Shown here piece after piece: positions 1-5,725 of a DNA stretch of 6,943 bases (positions within the stretch are counted from its first letter, which is position 1; each line of letters starts with the position of its first letter). The notes under the pieces are model-generated. The model made no database searches, was not told where the DNA came from, and saw only the letters and a program-made list of their open reading frames with translations. The position numbers and the translations under genes are program-made. This DNA is from Chloroflexi bacterium UBA5177 (GTDB lineage Bacteria > Chloroflexota > UBA5177): NCBI GenBank assembly GCA_002413265.1, contig DHWR01000281.1:1-6943 (forward strand), in the 5' to 3' direction.

Positions 1-1
1 G

Positions 2-304
2 TGGCGTATTCCCGGCGCGAGCCTCAAGGATTACAAAAGCCAGATGATGGCGGAAAAGCAGCGGGATGCAGCGCGATTGGCAAAAACTGCAGAGCTAGAG
101 GAGCGCCTCGCTTTGCTGCGGCAAAACTACCCCGACATAGAAGCGAACTGGCGAATTTCTGTCTGCACTAAATGCCAAGAACCTTTGCTCTTGGAATGGA
201 ACGAGCACGGCTTCTACGCCGATTGCCCGGCCTGCCAGGCTGCTAACTTTTACGCCCCGGCGGAAAAGGAGGAGGCCGATGATATGGATACCATGCCCTT
301 TTAG
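2..304 (+). CDS. Zinc-ribbon protein with SSB-like acidic tip, 5' end outside window
   Basis: The frame is open from the window edge to a TAG at 302-304, so the gene probably starts upstream. In-frame ATGs at 44 and 47 would give 86 or 85 residues but have no clear Shine-Dalgarno sequence. Counting from the ATG at 44, residues 1-36 are a charged, probably helical Lys/Arg/Glu-rich segment. A two-knuckle zinc ribbon follows: C41-x2-C44 and C61-x2-C64. The C-terminus is acidic and ends in DDMDTMPF, which resembles the DDDIPF-type tip of bacterial single-stranded-DNA-binding proteins. That tip recruits repair and replication partners. The next clear gene is a RecB-like nuclease, so a DNA-recombination or phage-type role is a reasonable inference. 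I do not recognise the family. GC is low compared with the right part of the window. Confidence 0.7.
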   Translation, partial: WRIPGASLKDYKSQMMAEKQRDAARLAKTAELEERLALLRQNYPDIEANWRISVCTKCQEPLLLEWNEHGFYADCPACQAANFYAPAEKEEADDMDTMPF

Positions 305-338
305 GTTGAAGGGAGGTTTGCGCGGAAGGGCCCATTAA

Positions 339-521
339 ATGATGAAACGAGGATGCCGTTTCCAGCACCCTCGTCCCGGTCAACTTTTCGGCGACCTCGT
401 ACGTCGCCGGAACCTCGAGGTTTTGCCCACGTGGCTCGTATGCATTTTAACCGATTCCGACGTTAATCGAGTACAGCCACGCAGCGAAGCCTTCTCACAT
501 CCGACTAAGAACAGAAGGTGA
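339..521 (+). CDS. Doubtful small ORF, 60 aa
   Basis: This ORF starts at ATG 339 (a second ATG is at 342), 8 nt after a GGAAGGG stretch (324-330) that could act as a ribosome binding site. It ends at TGA 519-521, only 3 nt before the GTG of the nuclease gene, a spacing typical of co-translated genes. Against it, the product is rich in Arg, His and Pro with no recognisable domain. Third codon positions are mixed, without the bias seen in the flanking genes, and two inverted repeats lie inside it. It may be only intergenic sequence that happens to be open. Confidence 0.22.
   Translation: MMKRGCRFQHPRPGQLFGDLVRRRNLEVLPTWLVCILTDSDVNRVQPRSEAFSHPTKNRR
389..424 (+). terminator. Possible terminator or structured leader
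   Basis: CGGCGAC (389-395) and GTCGCCG (403-409) form a 7-bp stem with a 7-nt loop. Directly after it lies the perfect palindrome AACCTCGAGGTT (411-422), which can fold as a 4-bp stem with a TCGA loop and runs into TTTT (421-424). The position, about 85 nt after the stop of the zinc-ribbon gene, suits a terminator or attenuator. The T-tract is short and belongs to the weaker hairpin, so this is tentative. Confidence 0.3.
513..518 (+). promoter_or_regulatory. Ribosome binding site for nuclease GTG start
   Basis: AGAAGG lies 6 nt before the GTG at 525 and decides the start of the nuclease gene. No in-frame ATG lies near the expected N-terminus. Confidence 0.65.
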
Positions 522-524
522 AAC

Positions 525-1361
525 GTGGCAACCCAAACACTCGTCAGACCCAGCTCAGCCAGTCCCGAGACGAACGTTCGGATAACGCCGTCGAAGGCAG
601 ACAACTGGCAGCAATGCGCCTGCAGGTATTCGTTTCAGGAACTGATCAACCGGCAGCAACGTGGAAGCGAGTACAGCTTCCGGCTTGCCTTTGGAAATGC
701 AAGTCACGCGATGTTTGCGGGCCTGAACGGCGCCATTCTTGGCGGCTCTGTGTTGCCTGGCGCCGAAGAGGGCCTTAGTCAGCACTGGAACGACTCACAC
801 TTTCAGTGTGACGAAGACGTCAGCGACGCCAGGGAAAGAGCTCTTCCAATGCTGCAACGATACTTCGATCATCTGACGGTCAACCACCTCACCGTGCAAG
901 CATGCGAACGCTTCGTCGAGACCCCTCGAATGCGAATTAACGATAGGCTTCGAGTGACTCTGAGCGGCAAGATCGATGTCGTGTTGGAAGCGCAGGACGG
1001 GACGATTTTCATCGAGGACTATAAGACCGGCTTACTTCCAACGCGCGACGCCTTTGAGCGCTTGTTGTCCACCACGATCTACCAGCTGCTAGGACGTCTG
1101 CTCTACCCCGAAGCACCACGGATCGTCGTGGGACAGCTGCAACCTGTAATTGGAATGCATGTGTCCACGACTTTGACGCAGGAACTGGTGGCAGCGGCGA
1201 GGCACGAAATAAAGGCCATGGCGACGGCGATAGCTTCTTATCCCCCGGCCACCGACGATAACTTTCCCGCCGTGCCGGGCGAATACTGCTCCTGGTGCCC
1301 TGCTCGACAGACCCACTGCCCGGTGTACAAGGACATCGCGGGAGAAGAGGAGGCCTTCTGA
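525..1361 (+). CDS. RecB/Cas4-like PD-(D/E)XK nuclease with Fe-S cysteines
   Basis: This 278-residue protein of the RecB/AddB/Cas4 branch of PD-(D/E)XK nucleases probably degrades or trims DNA ends. Visible motifs are, in order: a 'W..CACRYSF' entry motif (C31 or C33), H61 in 'GNASH' (metal-side histidine of RecB-type domains), D151 in 'GKIDVV', D165-x-K167 in 'EDYKTG' (active-site core) and Q187 in 'IYQLLG' (conserved helix glutamine). The C-terminal triplet C255-x2-C258-x6-C265 completes the one-plus-three cysteine pattern that holds a 4Fe-4S cluster in AddB and Cas4. All key residues are present, so it looks intact. The GTG start is supported by AGAAGG 6 nt upstream. No cas1/cas2, addA or CRISPR repeats are visible, so this is a stand-alone or phage-recombination-type nuclease. 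A small ORF with a strong RBS follows 16 bp downstream, and the two are probably co-transcribed. Confidence 0.9.
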   Translation: MATQTLVRPSSASPETNVRITPSKADNWQQCACRYSFQELINRQQRGSEYSFRLAFGNASHAMFAGLNGAILGGSVLPGAEEGLSQHWNDSHFQCDEDVSDARERALPMLQRYFDHLTVNHLTVQACERFVETPRMRINDRLRVTLSGKIDVVLEAQDGTIFIEDYKTGLLPTRDAFERLLSTTIYQLLGRLLYPEAPRIVVGQLQPVIGMHVSTTLTQELVAAARHEIKAMATAIASYPPATDDNFPAVPGEYCSWCPARQTHCPVYKDIAGEEEAF

Positions 1362-1365
1362 ACCT

Positions 1366-1372
1366 GAGGAGG
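1366..1372 (+). promoter_or_regulatory. Strong Shine-Dalgarno for 52-codon ORF
   Basis: GAGGAGG is a near-perfect anti-16S match, ending 5 nt before a GTG at 1378. It lies just after the nuclease stop codon (1359-1361) and is the main reason for calling the small gene that follows. Confidence 0.55.
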
Positions 1373-1377
1373 CGCCT

Positions 1378-1536
1378 GTGACCTCTCCGAGCGCAAATAG
1401 CAGCTCGACTGGAGTGAGTGATGACCGAGCAGTAGACGGGCCGAGCTGGTCTCTCGCTCGCGGTAAAGGCGTCGGTAAGAGCGACTGTCCGCTTGCCCCG
1501 GATGCCTCCTTCTACGCTCCATTGAGCCGATTCTGA
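1378..1536 (+). CDS. Small hypothetical protein, 52 aa
   Basis: The ORF begins with GTG, 5 nt behind GAGGAGG, and ends at TGA 1534-1536. It starts 16 bp after the nuclease stop, on the same strand, so it would be the last gene of the same transcript. The product has a Ser/Thr-rich, probably disordered N-terminal third, a basic middle with 'ARGKGVGKSD' and a hydrophobic end 'FYAPLSRF'. There is no signal peptide, membrane segment or known domain. The 'GKGVGKS' string is not a Walker A motif, because a Gly at the required first position is missing. The case rests on RBS quality and operon spacing. Codon bias is neutral, and the final codons overlap the putative tRNA promoter. Confidence 0.5.
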   Translation: MTSPSANSSSTGVSDDRAVDGPSWSLARGKGVGKSDCPLAPDASFYAPLSRF

Positions 1537-1551
1537 GGAAATCGGTACACT
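1522..1551 (+). promoter_or_regulatory. Putative tRNA-Lys promoter
   Basis: TTGAGC (1522-1527, 4 of 6 to TTGACA) and TACACT (1546-1551, 4 of 6 to TATAAT) are separated by 18 nt. The predicted start near 1558-1559 is 5-6 nt before the mature tRNA 5' end. The spacer holds a 6-bp inverted repeat, CCGATT (1527-1532) with AATCGG (1540-1545). Confidence 0.4.
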
Positions 1552-1648
1552 TGGAAGCTTCGGGGGCGGCTAGCTCAATTGGCAGAGCAACGGACTCTTA
1601 ATCCGTGTGTTCGGGGTTCGACTCCCCGGCCGCTCACCATTCCGATTT
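1539..1648. repeat. Short inverted repeat flanking the tRNA
   Basis: AAATCGG (1539-1545) upstream and CCGATTT (1642-1648) downstream of the tRNA are exact reverse complements. If transcription began upstream of 1539 they could pair into a leader-trailer stem. With the promoter proposed at 1522-1551 the left arm would not be transcribed, and the match may be chance. Confidence 0.25.
1564..1639 (+). tRNA. tRNA-Lys (anticodon CTT)
   Basis: A full cloverleaf can be drawn. The acceptor stem GGGCGGC (1564-1570) pairs with GCCGCTC (1629-1635) with one G-U pair. The D-stem is GCTC/GAGC (1573-1576 with 1585-1588). The anticodon stem ACGGA/TCCGT (1590-1594 with 1602-1606) encloses loop CTCTTAA with CTT at 1597-1599. 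The variable region is GTGTT, and the T-arm is CGGGG-TTCGACT-CCCCG (1612-1628). The discriminator is A1636 and CCA is encoded (1637-1639). CTT decodes AAG lysine. No fragment of its 3' half was found elsewhere in the window, so there is no sign of an att duplication here. Confidence 0.97.
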
Positions 1649-1697
1649 TCCCTGAGTTCACGCCAGTTCCGGGCGGGTCCACTGAGCCGCCTTGGTG

Positions 1698-1713
1698 GTC
1701 GGCTGTCGCCGAC
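1698..1713. other. Hairpin downstream of tRNA-Lys
   Basis: GTCGGC and GCCGAC pair over a TGTC loop (6 bp). It lies between the convergent tRNA and menC-like gene (gap 1640-1860, no gene seen). It could assist termination on either strand, but there is no T-tract on either side. Confidence 0.3.
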
Positions 1714-1860
1714 TCTGCGCTGCCGACGGTAGACCTGACGGCTATTCGTCTCGCTACCTCTCCACGCGAACGTCACGCGGCATTCAACTGACGGATGGGC
1801 GGCACAGCAGCTGCGCGAGGTGACTCCATTTGGTCGCCACCGGAAGCATCCGCTGGAGGG

Positions 1861-2967
1861 TTAGCGCTTCGCGTTGAACGTCTCCTGGCGTTCCCAGCGG
1901 ATGTCCGGGTCGAGGTCGACGCCGATGCCGGGAGCGGTTGGGACGGTGAGCGTGCTGTCCGGGTTGAGGGTGAACCCCGGGCCCGCGATGTCATGCGCGT
2001 AGTAGCGCTCGCTGGCCGAGATGTCGCCGGGAAGGGTGAAGCCCGGGAGGGACGCGAGCGCCACGTTGTGGGCGCGGCCGATGTTCGTTTCCAGCATGCC
2101 GCCGCACCAGACCGGCACGTTGCCAGCGGCACAGAGGCGCTCGATCGCCCGGCTCTGCAGGTGGCCGCCGACGCGGCCTGCCTTGATGTTGATGACGCGA
2201 CAGCTTCTCAGATCGAGGGCGTGCCGCACGTCGTCCGGTGAGTGAATGCTTTCGTCGAGGCAGATCGGCGTTTTCAGCTCGCGCTGTAGCGCCGCGTGAT
2301 CGACGATGTCGTCCGGACCCAGCGGCTGCTCGATCAGGAGCAGGTTGCGGTCGTCCATCTGCTTGAAGACTGCGACGTCCTCCAGCGTGTAGGCGGAGTT
2401 CGCGTCGACCTGGGTCAGGGCATCGGGATAGGCGCCGCGGACCGCTTCGACGAACTCGGCGTCCTTGCCCGGCGCGATCTTCAGCTTGATGCGGCGGTAG
2501 CCCTGTGCGAGATAGCGCCCCACGGTTTCCACCAGCGCGGCGGGCGAGGGCTCAATCCCGAGTGAGACGCCCACCGGCACGCTGTCGCGGGTCCCACCGA
2601 GCAGGGTCGAGAGTGAGACGTCGCGCAAGCGCGCGAACAGGTCCCAGCAGGCCATCTCCAGCGCGGCCTTGGCCATGTTGTGTCCGCGGACGGCCGCGAA
2701 GAGGGGCCAGATATCTTCCGGCTCCGCCGGCGATGCGCCGAGGAGAGCGTGAATCAGGTAGTCGGACATGATGTGCCAGGCGGTCGTGGCGGTCTCGTAG
2801 GAGTACCAGGGCCCTTCGAACGCGACGCACTCCGCCAGACCGGTCTCAGCCTCAGCGTGGACGGCGACGATGATGCACGAGCGCTCTAGCGTCGTTCCGA
2901 AGCTGGTGGTAAAGGGAGCCTTGAGCTGGAGGCGAACCTGCCTCAGCTCAACCGACTCGATTCTCAT
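1861..2967 (-). CDS. menC: MenC-family o-succinylbenzoate synthase / N-succinylamino-acid racemase
   Basis: This is a 368-residue enolase-superfamily enzyme of the OSBS/NSAR (N-acylamino-acid racemase) branch. The capping domain is at about residues 1-125 and the TIM barrel at about 130-340. The catalytic set is complete: K161-x-K163 (acid/base, 'KLKIA'), metal ligands D188 ('VDAN'), E213 ('IEQP') and D238 ('LDES'), and the opposite-face base K262 ('NIKAGRVGG'). It also has the family signatures 'ACWDLFAR' and 'WCGGMLE'. Family members form o-succinylbenzoate in menaquinone synthesis, racemise N-succinylamino acids, or do both. Sequence cannot separate these. The start ATG (2967-2965) overlaps the stop of the upstream GNAT gene as ATGA, pointing to translational coupling. 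No other men genes are in view, and the acyltransferase partner favours the amino-acid racemase role. An in-frame extension to 3078 lies inside the GNAT gene and is not used. Confidence 0.93.
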   Translation of the reverse strand: MRIESVELRQVRLQLKAPFTTSFGTTLERSCIIVAVHAEAETGLAECVAFEGPWYSYETATTAWHIMSDYLIHALLGASPAEPEDIWPLFAAVRGHNMAKAALEMACWDLFARLRDVSLSTLLGGTRDSVPVGVSLGIEPSPAALVETVGRYLAQGYRRIKLKIAPGKDAEFVEAVRGAYPDALTQVDANSAYTLEDVAVFKQMDDRNLLLIEQPLGPDDIVDHAALQRELKTPICLDESIHSPDDVRHALDLRSCRVINIKAGRVGGHLQSRAIERLCAAGNVPVWCGGMLETNIGRAHNVALASLPGFTLPGDISASERYYAHDIAGPGFTLNPDSTLTVPTAPGIGVDLDPDIRWERQETFNAKR

Positions 2968-3821
2968 CCCGCCGTGTCCTCGGTCGGGACGAGGATGTAC
3001 GCGCCGTCCAGGAAGTCGTGCGCCTGGTACCCGCGGCTGAGCGCCATTGAAAACGCCTCGCGCACTGCGAGCCGCCATGCCATGGCGACATCCGGAGACT
3101 GATGCTTGAGCGTCTGGACGTCACGCGGAATCTCGATCGCAAGCGGTTGCCCGGGCACGAGCTCGCCGAGCCGCAGTTCCGGGATGCCGCCGCGATTGTG
3201 GAGAATGGTTCGTGGAGAAGCGGTGAGAGACGGCCGCGATCCGTCGGCGCTCAGATCCCACTCCACGAGCAGCCGGTCGGACGGCAGGTCGCGGTTCAGC
3301 GCGTCCTCCATGGGCCCGTAGTAATCCTGACGATAGGCGCGACTGTCGGCGCCCAGCTTGTGCAGATTGAAGTAAGCGTTGCGGGACTCGAGTGGATCGA
3401 ACGTCCACGTCATGAGGTCTAGGCCCTGCGCCCGCGCCTGCTCGCGCTGCTGCCGCTTCAGGGCGGCGCCGATGCCGCGCTGCTGGCATGTCGGCAGCAC
3501 ACCGAGCATGTGAGATGCGTGAAAGTACCGTCTGTCTTGCTGCGCCAGGAATCCCAGGACGAAACCCGCGAGCTCGCCGTCAATCCGCGCGCCCAGGAGA
3601 ATGCCGCCGTAGTCGGAGACGATCAGCAGCACGTGAGACGGGACGATCCAGGACTCGTTCGATCCCCAGATAGCGAGCTGGAGATGCTCGACCTCACGGG
3701 CGCCCGCGGCGCCGTGAAGCTCTTCGATCTCCACATCGTCCGTGCCCGGCGACGTCGGGATCGCGTCCGGGGCGCGGCCGTTCAGGATGCCTCCCCTCGA
3801 GTCCTTCGTGTGCGAGCTCAT
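2964..3821 (-). CDS. GNAT family N-acyltransferase (COG3375-like)
   Basis: This 285-residue protein has a GNAT core at about residues 30-190. The acyl-CoA pyrophosphate-binding motif A is clear: 'HMLGVLPTCQQRGIGAALK', with Q114-R115-G116-I117-G118. The segment 'FDPLESRNAYFNLHKLG' (141-157) is typical of large GNAT proteins found beside MenC-type enzymes. Residues 190-285 form an extra C-terminal domain of unknown fold. ATG 3821 is preceded on the minus strand by AAGAAGG, about 9 nt away, which favours this start over in-frame extensions into the regulatory gap. It is the first gene of the operon and overlaps menC by 4 bp. In Geobacillus a GNAT succinyl-CoA:D-amino-acid N-succinyltransferase supplies the substrate of NSAR, and the same partnership is inferred here. 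The acyl donor and acceptor cannot be read from sequence. Confidence 0.88.
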   Translation of the reverse strand: MSSHTKDSRGGILNGRAPDAIPTSPGTDDVEIEELHGAAGAREVEHLQLAIWGSNESWIVPSHVLLIVSDYGGILLGARIDGELAGFVLGFLAQQDRRYFHASHMLGVLPTCQQRGIGAALKRQQREQARAQGLDLMTWTFDPLESRNAYFNLHKLGADSRAYRQDYYGPMEDALNRDLPSDRLLVEWDLSADGSRPSLTASPRTILHNRGGIPELRLGELVPGQPLAIEIPRDVQTLKHQSPDVAMAWRLAVREAFSMALSRGYQAHDFLDGAYILVPTEDTAG

Positions 3822-4072
3822 CACTCTGTACCTTCTTGCGATGCTCAGAGCCGCCCGGCGGCCCACAACTCTGCCATGGTATCCGGCAGGACCGCGGGCC
3901 GCATTGGAGGAGCATACGAAGATGGCGGCTGTGGGTGGGAAAATTATCAACACCATCGGCGGTCCGCTCTGCCGCTTCGGAAACGCGTCGGGCGAGGGGT
4001 GGGGCTTGGAGAAATATCCTACGAACTCTCGATACTGTTGTGCGGGGTGCACGGTCGACCGTATGCTCTGCT
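3822..4072. promoter_or_regulatory. Divergent control region between GNAT-menC operon and PucR-type gene
   Basis: This 251-bp gap separates two divergent transcription units and should hold both promoters. Toward the operon (minus), GATAAT (3948-3943) is a good -10 match but lacks a convincing -35. Its 5' leader would contain a GCCGC-CCG-GCGGC hairpin (3850-3862). Toward the regulator (plus), TTGGAG (4006-4011) and GATACT (4031-4036) make a weak pair with 19-nt spacing. A perfect 12-bp palindrome (4051-4062) and GTGC-N5-GCAC (4040-4052) sit just before the regulator start. The arrangement fits regulation of the operon by the divergent PucR-type protein. Confidence 0.5.
4051..4062. promoter_or_regulatory. 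12-bp palindrome, candidate operator
   Basis: ACGGTCGACCGT is perfectly self-complementary and ends 10 nt before the ATG at 4073. It is overlapped on its left by a second inverted repeat, GTGC-N5-GCAC (4040-4052). Dimeric helix-turn-helix regulators commonly bind such sites, so autoregulation by the downstream PucR-type gene is plausible. A palindrome of this length in GC-rich DNA can also arise by chance. Confidence 0.35.
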
Positions 4073-5725
4073 ATGGCTTTTCGGGTCGAACAGATGGGCA
4101 AGGTCCTCGGACCGCGTCTGCTGCACCTGTGGACGAGCGCGCGGGCGCAGCGTCGGACGGTCGCGTGCGTCACCTACCTGAGCGACGCGGGCGAAACGGC
4201 CGGCGCGCAGGTCGGAGAACTTGCGGTTCTGGCGCTCGGCGCCTCATCAGAACGATGTGCGACGGACATGGTCGACGGCTCCGGAACAGGCCCGGTCGCG
4301 CTGGTGCTCTCGGATGCGAGCCTCTCTGATTCCGGTCGGCGCCGCCTACGTGAGCTGGCCACAGACGGTGAGGTGGCCGTGGGCATAGTGGCCGCGGACG
4401 CCGACCTTCTCGCCGTAGCCACTACGCTCAGCCGGGCCCTGGCCGCTTCACGGGGGACGCCCGATGTGGGGAGGCTGAGCACGGCCCAGACGCTGCAGGG
4501 CCTTGCTGAGACCCTCGGACGGTTGGTCGGCAATTCGGTAACGATCGAGACGCTCAACCATCAGGTGCTCGCTAATTCCCCCACCGGGAGCGATGTGGAC
4601 CGGGACCGCGTGGAAACCATCCTGCGCCGGCGCGCCTCGGCCCCCATCATGGAGCTTCCCGCCTTCAGAAGCTTCCTCGCTCGGGTGCGAGCGAGCGATG
4701 AGCCGCTTCATCTCGAGCCGCAGCCCGAGCTGGGCAATGCCGGCCGTATTGCGATGCGCATCGGCAGCGGCGGTGAGCTCTTCGGGATCATCTGGGTGAC
4801 GGACACAGCGCGTCCGCTCACGGGCCATGACTATGAGGCAATCCGGCAGGCGGCGGACGCCGCAGCGGCGATATTCACACACGAGCAGCTGGCAACCCGG
4901 CGGGAGGCGATGCTCCGCGCCGAGCTTGTCGAGGATGTGATCAAGGGCCGCATCATCGATCCGGAGAGCGTGCGGACCGTCGCGCTCTCGGTCGGCTGGA
5001 ACGTCGACCGTCTGCAACAGGCGCTGGTTGTCGCCATTGACCACTTCGAGGCCTTCCGGCTTCGGTATGCCGGACGCGCGGGGACAGCCCTCCGCCGCGA
5101 GCAGGAGCGGCTGCTGGAGCTGGTCAACCTCGAGGTGCTCGCGATCGACCCGGAAGCGGTCGTCGGCATGAGGAGCTCGAGCATCGTGATCCTGCTCGAC
5201 GCGGACCGGCACCAGGACGCCGACTGCAAGGCAACCGCGATGCGCCTGGCCGAGTCGATCGTACGCCGCGCCGCGGCGTTCCTGCGCGATACGCGCGTCA
5301 CGGTGGGCGTCGGGCGCGACTTTCCCTCATTCGAGCACATGGCGGAGAGCTTCCGACAGGCGGAGCTGGCGGCAGAGCTGGGGCAGAGCCTCTGGGGCGG
5401 CAACCGAGCCGTGCATTACGACGACCTGGGCATTCACCGCGTTCTCTTTTCGCTGCGCCAGCACGAAGAGATCATGACGCCCGCGCTCCAGAGGATCGTG
5501 GCGCATGACGAGGAGCATGGAACGGACTACGTCCGCACGCTAGCTACCTACCTCCGTCACATGGGGCGTCTGCGCCCAGCCGCCGCAGAGCTGGGCATCC
5601 ACCGCAACACGCTGGAGTATCGCGTGGGTCGCATTGCCGAGGTCGCGGGCACGGACCTGGAGAATGCGGACACGCGGCTGGCGCTCGAGCTCGGGATCCG
5701 GCTGCTGGAGCTCCATGGCACGTAG
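4073..5725 (+). CDS. PucR/CdaR-family transcriptional regulator
   Basis: The predicted protein has 550 residues. Residues about 20-125 resemble the PucR N-terminal effector domain. About 135-275 form a GAF-like sensor region, followed by a helical linker ('REAMLRAELVEDVIKGRI', about 277-294). About 310-455 form the GGDEF-like domain of CdaR proteins. The C-terminal helix-turn-helix (about 485-545) has the diagnostic 'LRPAAAELGIHRNTLEYRVGRI'. Relatives control purine, sugar-acid and amino-acid catabolism in response to a small molecule. The protein lies divergent to the GNAT-menC operon and is its likely regulator. The start is uncertain: ATG 4073, ATG 4094 and GTG 4040 are all in frame and none has a good Shine-Dalgarno. 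4073 was chosen because the conserved-looking sequence starts there and the palindrome lies upstream. An antisense open frame from the hydrolase remnant covers its last 186 bp. Confidence 0.92.
   Translation: MAFRVEQMGKVLGPRLLHLWTSARAQRRTVACVTYLSDAGETAGAQVGELAVLALGASSERCATDMVDGSGTGPVALVLSDASLSDSGRRRLRELATDGEVAVGIVAADADLLAVATTLSRALAASRGTPDVGRLSTAQTLQGLAETLGRLVGNSVTIETLNHQVLANSPTGSDVDRDRVETILRRRASAPIMELPAFRSFLARVRASDEPLHLEPQPELGNAGRIAMRIGSGGELFGIIWVTDTARPLTGHDYEAIRQAADAAAAIFTHEQLATRREAMLRAELVEDVIKGRIIDPESVRTVALSVGWNVDRLQQALVVAIDHFEAFRLRYAGRAGTALRREQERLLELVNLEVLAIDPEAVVGMRSSSIVILLDADRHQDADCKATAMRLAESIVRRAAAFLRDTRVTVGVGRDFPSFEHMAESFRQAELAAELGQSLWGGNRAVHYDDLGIHRVLFSLRQHEEIMTPALQRIVAHDEEHGTDYVRTLATYLRHMGRLRPAAAELGIHRNTLEYRVGRIAEVAGTDLENADTRLALELGIRLLELHGT

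Larger units (their letters stand above)
305..524. other. Gap between zinc-ribbon gene and nuclease gene
   Basis: This 220-bp stretch has no confident gene. It contains a 7-bp-stem hairpin (389-409), a 12-bp palindrome followed by T residues (411-424), and one doubtful small ORF (339-521). A GC-poor patch around 440-455 could hold a promoter for the nuclease, but I see no convincing -35/-10 pair. Confidence 0.5.

Noticed and set aside
525..1361. Cas4 of a CRISPR-Cas adaptation module
   Set aside because: The fold and cysteine pattern fit the Cas4/AddB group, but no repeat-spacer array and no cas1, cas2 or effector gene is visible in the window.
1378..1536. P-loop in the small protein ('GKGVGKS')
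   Set aside because: Walker A needs Gly four residues before the GK pair. Here that position is Arg, and the protein is too short for an NTPase.
1564..1639. tRNA-Lys as an integration (att) site of an element in this window
   Set aside because: No copy of the tRNA 3' half, no integrase gene, and the low-GC block lies on the side opposite to the usual one.
1795..2241. Plus-strand open frames opposite the menC-like gene
   Set aside because: They are products of the strong third-position GC bias of the minus-strand gene. Their Arg/Ala-rich translations show no domain.
3836..4072. Regulator starting at TTG 3836
   Set aside because: The added 79 residues show no domain, have poor codon bias and would cover the whole divergent promoter region.
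4448..5403. Long minus-strand open frames opposite the regulator
   Set aside because: The plus-strand regulator matches a known family from end to end. The antisense translations are low-complexity and have no motifs.
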